DNA of 64,000 bases from Chlorocebus sabaeus (Eukaryota; Chordata; Mammalia; Primates; Cercopithecidae), in NCBI RefSeq assembly GCF_047675955.1, contig NC_132923.1:90021137-90085136 (forward strand), written 5' to 3'. Shown here one piece after another: positions 45,401-54,891 of this stretch (its first letter is position 1; the number at the start of each line of letters is the position of its first letter). The position numbers and the translations under genes were made by a program. Below the pieces are notes generated by a model, which worked only from the letters and a program-made list of their open reading frames with translations, did not search any database and was not told the DNA's origin.

Positions 45401-48400
45401 CTGGCACAGGGAGCTCACCAGCATGACACGTGCGGACTCAGCGAACAGAGCCACATAGGGCTTCAGCACATCATAATGAAAGCCAGGTGTGAGCAGCTTG
45501 CGGTGCTGGAACCACTTGGGTCCCTCAAGAACTAGCAGGCCTCTCCCTGGGGAAGAGATAGGAGAGAGAGGGCTGGTCAGTCCAGGAGATACCACCCCAC
45601 CCCTGGCAGCCTGGGGCTAAGCACATCCTACCCGACTCCATCCCTGAGCCTGGAACCCTCCAAGGATGGGCCACTAAGCGACCCAGTATTGCCCTCCATG
45701 CTCTCGCCCTAGGCTACCAGGGCCTCAGGACACAGGTGGCAGCAGTTCTTGGCTGAGTGAGCTCCTTCCTTAGGACAGGATGACTCAGCTTCTGCCTCTC
45801 AGCTGCACCCAAAAATCCTGGGTCCAGGAACTTGTGTCAGATGACATTGCCAGATATGAGACAAAGGACATACATCCCCCTGGGGACGGTCAAGCCGGGG
45901 GAGCCTGCTGAACCTTGACTGTCAGCTGCTGAGACTCGCCACAGCTTCAGGACTTGGGGAATGGCCCACTGTGTTCGTGCTTCATGGCCTCAGGTGGGAG
46001 CCTTGCTACCCCACCCCAACACACCCAGCAATGGAAATGCATTTCTGCCTCCAAAACCACCTCTTCATTTTCCTGATCCTTTTCTGTCTGCCTTCTAATT
46101 TTATCCTCCCATTGATAACTGAAAAGAATGTTAGAAGCAAAAAGACTTCCCAGTGGTACTCGGTGAGTAAATAGGATTGGGAATGTGTTCTCCCTCTTGG
46201 CCCTGCCCTTTCTCAGCTCCCAGGAAAACACTGAAGACCCCATAGGATCATGAGTAAAAGAGGAGCTTTGGAGAAGCATATGGTGGCTAAAGAACACTCA
46301 GTGGGTTTAACTTGACTACCTCTGAAAAGAAAAAAGTAAAATAAAATACTCAATGACTCCCACCTACTCTCGACATCAAATCATCTCCTCATCCTGGCAG
46401 TCAAGGCTGACCTGTCCTCCCTGCCCAGCCTCATTTCCCAGCTGGGCTCTACCTTGCAGCCACCCCGACAGCCTCACAGCCTCTGGTGACCAGCCATGGT
46501 CCTACTACCACACCATTTCCTCAGACCCTTGCCCTGGCCAGCACCACCTATTTAAATCTCCTTTTGGATCAACTCTAGTGCCACCCTCCTTCAGGAAACT
46601 GTTCTTCACACTTACACATTCTCCAGAGCCTTTGCCCTGTCTAGAGAAGGCAGACCTTGCCAGAGAAGATGCCTTGGCTCCACAGCTGGGGGTTCTCTTG
46701 CTCTTCCCCTGTCTCCCCACTGAGAGCTGAGCTTAGGATGGGTACCCGGGAACTAGGCCATCTGAGATAACCAATTGAGCAGGACAGGGCAGGATCCTAG
46801 TCACCCAACACCATGGGTCTGAGGTGGGCATGGCAGGGAAGGCAGGTGTCACTCACCAATCCACTGGAGGAAGAAGTCATAAACATCAGGGGCCTTAGGG
46901 TCTGCAGGAGGAGACAATCAGGTCAAGCAGGGACCTGGGGTTCCTAGAGAAGGCTTGTTTATGAGTAGGGTGGGCACCTCAGCCGCCCAGACTTAGTACA
47001 CAGGCCCAGGCCTCCTCCTCACATGGTGCCCTGAGCCCTTTGTTCTCAGGAAGCCGCACCCTCTCCTGAGAGTCCCATCCTCTCTCCTCACCCCCACGGC
47101 TGTACACAGCTTTGGCATAGTCGGGCTCATAGATGTTCAGGAAGCCGATGAACTGTCCGAACCAGAGTGGGTGGGCATATGGGAACTGGTGGGCCCAGGA
47201 CACCACTTTGTCCAGGCCCCCCGTCTGCTGGATCTGAAATGATGACAGAAGGCCAAGGTCACTCAGGAACACATTGTCTCCAGCCAGGCCCCAAGTTCCT
47301 GGGAGGGCAGGGGAGAAGGCTGCTCAGGCAGGCCCTGGTTGCTTCCTTACCTCTCCTGCACTCCCTTCTCCTAAATATTCCTAGGCCTAGTGCCCTCTCC
47401 AGCCCTACAACCACTGCTCTAAGTCCAAGTCGCCTTCTTCTCACACCGGGGTTAGCTCAACATCCCCAAACTAGCCAACCTGCTTCCACTTGGCACCTGC
47501 CACCAACTCTCCACTGCACTGCAGCCAGAAAGTGCTTTCTTCTCCACATTAAAGCTCTTTCATTATAAAGGTAATATTTGTTCATTGTGCAATAGAGAAA
47601 TAGCCTCAATTCCACCCCTGCCGCATCTTTCAACACATTTTTATTGAGGGCCTACATGTACAGGTCTCTGTTCTCAACATCTCAGAGGAATGAGACAGAC
47701 AAGTTCTGCCCTTTCATTCTATGGAGAAGACAGATAATAGACAAGTAGACAATTAAGTAAAATAATCACAGACAATAGCGATTGCTGAGAATAAAAACAG
47801 TGCTATGAGAGACACTAACAGGGAGGGCCTGCTTCGATAGGGTGATCTTGGAAGGCTTCTTGTTGGAGACAACATTTAAGGTGAAACTTGAAGGATGGTG
47901 AGGCTCTGGCTGTGTGACGCATAAAGGAAAAGCATTCCAGGTAAGAAAACAGCAACCACAAAGGTGCTGGGGTGGGAAAGACCACGGTGTCTTCCAGGAG
48001 GTGTCCCATAGTGGGACAGTCACCTTGGATGAGCTTGAATGGGTCATCCAGAGGTTGGTACATGTCCTTTGGAGGTTTTATAGCCACATATACTCACCCA
48101 GAGGTGTTTTAAGTAAACAAAGTTATATAATAAATATTTTTGCAAAACCAGCCTTTTTTCATTAAGTATATCTTGTCCTTTCCAGGCTAGTGCACTTAAC
48201 TGTCATTAATATTTTTAACAGTCATGTAGTATTTCACTATAGGGATGTAATGTATTTAACTATTTTTCCTCATTTAGTGGGAGTCTTTCAAAGATACACT
48301 TAACACTCCTAGTGGTCTGCCCAGGGGCCTTAGGAAAGGTCCAAGCTCTGGAGTTTGTAAGGAGGCATAGTAAGACTAATCTTTATTAAGCACTTGTGTG

Positions 48401-48834
48401 CCAGACCTTGTTTAAGCTACTTACATTTTGACCTGATTGAATCCTCACAATTCTAAGTGGTCCCATTTTAGGGAAGAGGAGCGAGCCTGAGGAATAGAGA
48501 TGTTAGGTTACAATCCCATAAAATTCCTGTTGAGGCCTGAGCCTGTGCTGGGCCTGCTTTTTCTCTCTAAAATTCTCTCTCACAATTGCCACCTACTCGT
48601 TTATAGTATCCACACAAATTAGGAAGGGAAAAATATCCAAACCTTAATAATTTGGACATTTTTCCCCTCCTAATCTCATTTTGAAATGTGATCTCCAATG
48701 TTGGATATGGGGCCTCGTGGGAGGTGTTTGCATCATAGGGGTGGATCCCTCATGAATGGCCCTGGGGCCATTCTGGCAGGATTGAGTGAGTTCTCTTGGC
48801 TCCCATGATAACTGTTTGTTAAAAAGAGTCTGGC

Positions 48835-48877
<43 letters not shown>

Positions 48878-51800
48878 TTCCTCCTCTCTTGTCATGTGAT
48901 GTCTGCTCCTTCTCATGAATAGCAGTTTCCTAAAGCCCTCACCAGAAGCAGACACTGACCATGCCTCCTGTACAGCCTGTGGAACTGTGAACTGTGTAAC
49001 TGTGAGGTAAACCTTTTACCCAGTCTCAGGTATTCATTTATAGCAACACAAAGGACTAAGACATCCATGTTGTATCTTCCAGGGAATATTCTTAAAGAAG
49101 GACACAGGCATCTGATAATGTAGCCCCGAGGGATCCTTTCTGGCCCAAGCCACTATCTCCAAGGGCTCATGGGATTGGGCCTATTTTGGCCTCCAGCCAC
49201 CCGTCTGTGCCTTCTCTAGGGCTCTTCCCCTCCTAGGCCCTCTGTGGAGTCGTGTGTAATCATCCCATAGATCCCTTCCCTCACTGCCTCTGAACTCGGA
49301 ATCCTGAGTTCAACCCAACAGGACTGTAAGAGTTTTCACTGCCCTTGAGTACACAATGTCAAAAAGAACATAAAGTGATAAAAATTATCTCCACACACAG
49401 GTAAGAGGAAACCTGGTATCCCTGCCTCCTTCCTGGCTGGTACCACTGGAAGTGCTCCTTTCCCCAGTGTCTCTCTTATTTTTCCATCTGCCCTGCTGGG
49501 TTTTCCTCACCAACCTCCTGGTCATCTGACCATTCCCTTTCTCTCCATCCCTACCAGGTCCAGAAAGCCCAATTGGATGGGTCAAGGAAAGGCTTACATC
49601 ACAAAAAAGCCAGACTCATAGGATCTCAGGATCGGAAGGAGCCTTTGGCTGATCTGGTTCATCCGAGCCTCACTCCCCTCCTTATCAGTTATGCTTGTGC
49701 ACCTCTGCACAAGACCCTGGTCTCATACTGACCACATTCACAGCCTGTGCCCTGATCAAGGTCGCAGCCAGCTTGTCGCTGCCTCCTTGTGCCCGACTTT
49801 CTACTAGCTCTTTAGATTTATTTAAGAAATAAATAAATCTAAAAGAAATAAAAAACGTGTGCATGAGCCCAAGCCATGGCCAAGCTTTTAAATAAAGCTA
49901 GAGAACTAGAAGCACCTGCCAGGCACCTGCCTTGATTACCCCAGGAGCCTGGTAAGAGGGAGGACAGCTCCCAGCACCTGGTCCCACTATTGCAGCTGCA
50001 GCCCCTCAAGAGGGCTGAGGCGTCTTCCCTGTGGGGTACACGTGGCTGCCTGGACAGTTCCTCTGGATTACACAACTGGATGCGTAATCCAGTTGTGCAG
50101 TCCTGAGCTGGGACACTTACAGGGCTGGGAGGTCTGGGATGGCTTGTTTTTTCTCCAGAAAGAAGGAAACAGGAAGAGAACAGGGCATGAAGATAATTGA
50201 CTGATCCCAGCTCCCCAGCCTCACCTCCCACCCTCACATTGGCACTTCTTGTTGACCTCACCAGAAATAAATCACAGGAAGGATTGGGAAGAGCAAGCAT
50301 ATGTCACCACTCTCCTCTCTGCTTCCCAAGAGTCTAAAGTAAGCTTTGCTCCAAGAATCAGATGGGAAAGGGATTTCAACATTGCCTAGTGGAACCCTGA
50401 CCTCTTTTTATAGGTGGAAACGTGCAGTACAAAGGCCAAAGGGAATTATCTTCCTGCCCTGTTCTCTTCCTGTCCCAGACCTCCCAGCCCTGTAAGTGTC
50501 CCAGCTCAGGATTACACAACTGGATTACTCATCCAGTGTGAGTTAAGGGAGACCAGGGATCCTGGCTTAGGCTCTTTCTGCAGCCCTTGTTAGCAAGCCT
50601 GCTCAAGCCATCAGCCAGTTGACCTGAAGCTCAGTGGGCCAGTGTCCAAGAAACAAGCTACCCTTGACCAGTGTGTTGCAGCTGCAGTGCCCCAGGGGGC
50701 TGCTTCAGAACAAAAATAAGTCGGCTCACAAAATGGGGATAAGAGTTTCGAAAAACCGAAGATGACGGAGGAGAAAGACGAAGAGGTTTCCTTTTCGGCA
50801 GCATGTCATTGTTCCCTCAAGGCAGGTCATGTCAGTCTCAGATTCCCAGCACACAGGGTGCCTGCCCAGCGCCTACACCTGGTAAGAATCCCTGCCCAAG
50901 TGCTCAAACATCTCTAGTGACAGGCAACTTCTTTTCAAAACACCCCAACCATCTTTGGACAGTCTTAATTCTTCAAAAGGCGTCTTAGTCGCTAAAGAGA
51001 AAGCCCCCTGCCCATAGCCTTCCCCATGGGTCTCCCTCTGGGACCACACAGGCTCCCACTGCCCAGGGAAGTCCTGCAGGGATTGGGAGTGGGGAGCTAG
51101 AACCCCCTAGTTCTGCTCTTCTCCAGGATGGACACCCTTAGGTGCCCTTTGGTGCCCTGGTCTCGGCTGTCTTCCTACTATGGTCCCTCTCCCCACACCC
51201 AAGATTACCAGGGCTCCATGTGTGCATGAGTCCAAGCCACTGCCAAGTTTTTAAATAAAGCTAAAGAGCTAGAAGCCAAGAAAAACCAACCAAAAGGGAG
51301 TAGAAGTAGCATCTCTGAAATAGCTATAAAAATCAGTGGGAAAAGCAGACTCAATGTATACAAACTCACTGGGGCTTCAGCCGTGAGGTTGAACAGAGCC
51401 ATGGAAAGCCTGAAAAGAGGGGATCAAATGCAAAATGCCCCAGGGAGCAGGGAGCATTCCTCCCATGCTGGTGACAAACATGACTTCATCCTCCATCCTC
51501 CCTTTCAAAGACAAATGAACGATTACACATGTACATGCGAACAGATAATATACAGAAAGAACCCCTAGCTCAATAGAAGGAGCAAAGGACTTTGGGTGAG
51601 ATCAGTGTGGTCACCAGGACTCTCTAGCCACCATGCCTTGGCTAGGAAGTGATGATGGACTTTGTCCAAAGTCACACAACTAGCATCATGCCCCAGTCTT
51701 TAGATTCCAAAGCCTGTGCTCTGCCCCCAACACCCTCCCTGTCTTCAGCATCCAAAGATGAACTCCAGACTCAGGAGCACCCAATCAGGTGAGAGGAGGA

Positions 51801-54800
51801 ATGCAGGAAAGCATCCAAACAACTAAAAAGGCAGGAGGGCAGGGACCCAAGAAATGCCCAAGAGTCCAAGAGGGTGCAGTCATCTGTTGTCAGTCTGCAT
51901 GGGCAGCTTTGCTGCCCAGAGTTGGGTCCCCCCGAGAGATTCATCCACTCTTCCAACACATGGGCATTGAGCCAGAGACAGTGCTAGTTTCTGGCGTTAC
52001 AGCGGTGAGCAAGACAAAGCCCTGCCCCACCAGCATACATTCCAAGCGGGGAGAAAGAAAATAAACAAGAATCAAATACGCCAAGAGTATGATTTCAGGT
52101 AGTGATAACTCCCGAAAGAAAAAAAGCAGAGTAGGGGCAGGGCTGCCACTATGGATGGGAGTGGGCTAGGAAGGCCTCTCTAAGGTGACATTTCAGCAAA
52201 AAGCAGCAGAAATGCCTTCTGGAAAGCCCCATGGCATCAGCCACAATCTGCTTCTCAAAAACTTTTCTTTCAACTGCCCCCTCTACCTCTCCCCTCCTCA
52301 TTCCAGGCAGATCACCCTTGCTCTACTTCCCAGAGAAAATAGAACCCATCAGATAAGAAAACCCAAAAAGTCAGCTGGCAGACCTGAAGGACCACCCCAC
52401 CTGCGCCCAGCCTCTCTGTTTACTTCTGTTTCAGGACAGGAGCGTGCAGGGCCTGTCCAAGACCAGTCCCTCTGGATTCCGACCCTCCCCACAAGGTACC
52501 TCACCTATCAATCAGCCCCTCTCTACCAAATCACAGACCTCACCTTCTCTGTAGGCTCCTTCCCATCCTCATTCAAAACTTGTTCAAGTCTCTCACTTTA
52601 AAAAAAAAAAAAGAAAGAAAAGAAAGAAAGAAAGAAGGAAAACAAAACCAAACCTCCCTTGGTTCAGTTTCCTCCTCCAGCTAACACCTTATTTCGTCAT
52701 CCCTTCATAATCTAACTTCTCTAAAGAGCTGTGCCTACTGTTTCCAATTCCTTGCGACAGCCCCACCTCTCCTATGCTGCTCTTGCTAAGGAATCCAGCA
52801 CCCTCCCCGGTGCTGAGCCCAGATGACTCCCCGTCTCTCGTGCACTGTCTCCCGGATGTCCTCCCCTCTCTCCCAGTGGCCCCCTTGGGCAGCTCCTCAC
52901 CCACTGTTTGTTCCTCCAGATCCAGTCCTTGGTCTCTTCCCTTGTTGCATCTTCTCCCTGAAAGCTCTCACCTGCTTCTGTGGTTTCCTGTGCCATCTAC
53001 CTACCAACAATTTCTCAGTTGACAGCTCTTTCCAGTTTACCTGTCTCCTGAGGTCCAGAATCATAATCAACCCCTGGAACTCTCTGCATGGCACCCTCCA
53101 GATTCCTCAGACCCAGCATTTCCAAACCCACGCTCATACACATCTTCGTACACGTTTGTCCCCAAAATCTGCCTCTCCTACTGAACCTGGGGATGGAACC
53201 ATCACCCACCCCAAAATCAGCCAGGAATACGGAATGTCATTTTCTCCATGGTTTATATCAATATGAAGAGGGATGTCCTGTAGAGGCCGCCCCTCCCCTC
53301 TGCAGGCCCACCAAGTGATTTTTACCTTGAAATTAGCAAACCAGAGTGAAAAGAGCCAGATGTAGCAGGTCATGGGAGGAGACTCTGTCACAGAATTCTC
53401 CAAATCTAGTACTCAAGGATTCCATACCCAGGCACTGACAGGGCTGCCCGCCACTGAGCCTCCTCTTCCTGGCTCTCAGATGCCCACATTTTAAAATTGA
53501 GACAAAAAATTCATTCCTCGTGTTTACAATCCAGTCTTATGGCTCTCTTTTGATGAGTTTTGCCAGATTCTGCTCTGGTCCAGCTGTGTTGATGCCTCCA
53601 ATTAACAGAGCTCCAAGGGCAATCCTTATTTCCTTTTCCTGCTACATGGAGGGGCCCTCACTGACCCTCACATCTGGCTACGGTGGAGGTCTCGATGCCT
53701 CTCTCTCCTGTGCCCACCCATGCCAAGACCTGGCCTGCTCCACCTTCCACTTCCCTCCAGCCCACTGGCTCACTCCCCAACACAAGGTGGAGGCCCAGAT
53801 CACCTCCACCCTAGCCTCCCTGCCTCCTATTTGCCCTCTGTCAGTCTGTTTACCACCGTGAAGCCAAAGTGATCTTTCTAAAACATAAGTCTAAGCTTGT
53901 CTCTCCCTTGCTTAAATTCCTTCCATCGTTCCCCACCGTCCTCAGAATAAGGTAAAGCCTTTTGACCTGGCCTCAAGGATCTGTGTGACATCCCTGTCCA
54001 CCTCCAGCCTCATCCTCTCCATTCTGTCCTCCCTGTCACCACTGCAGAACTGCTGAGCTACTAACACAGGTATGTCCTAGACCCCAAAAGACGATTTAAT
54101 TTCCTAAACACACTGCTTTTTCCAGGCTGTGTGCCTTTCTGCACAGATAGCACCTTCTGCCTTTTCTTCTGCACTTTCCGCCAGAGGTTTCTACCTCCAG
54201 ATCTTTGAGGATGTGCCTCATCATCACCTCCCTGGACCTTCCCTGACTCCCCACGCTGAGAGGAGCCCTTCTCTAGGCCTAAGGGTTGGTAACACTTGTA
54301 CTGTGTTATTCATCTCTCCTACAGACCTAGTTCCTCTGAGGCAACCTCTTTGTCTTGATTCTTCATCCTCTGGCCTCAGCATAGGACCAGACCCAGAGTT
54401 GTTGATCAGACACTGCTGGTTGCTTAGGAAAGAGGGACCGTATCTGGCTCACAAAGACTGGGTTGATTTGGGAAGAAGGAAGGTGATGAAGAAAGCAAAT
54501 GCCCCAGGGTGTTTTGTAGCAAGAATCCCTCCACAATGATTTAACACCTGACGTTTATCTGCCCAAAATGCCTATACTTTATCTCTTTCTAACCCCTTCT
54601 AACCCAGTAAGGTAAAAATGATTATCTCCACTTTGTTGACAGGGAAACAGAAGCACAGAGAGGTAAAGTGGCTTAGCTAACCAGGCACAGCAAAGGCCTG
54701 TGATCAATGTTTACTGAATGAAAATGAGCCACAGCCCTGCCTTCACTACACAGTACAAGGTCAAGGGCACTGTCACAGCAAACGGCATCGCTGGGAAAGA

Positions 54801-54850
54801 GGCCTCTGCAGTCTCAGAGAATCTCATTTCCTTGGTCTGGGAGCTGACAT

Positions 54851-54891
<41 letters not shown>

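Noticed and set aside
52185..53266. Clustered open frames of 60-147 codons in CYP4B1 intron 1
   Set aside because: GC/C-rich low-constraint sequence with no recognisable protein, start context or splice pattern; overlapping frames on both strands.
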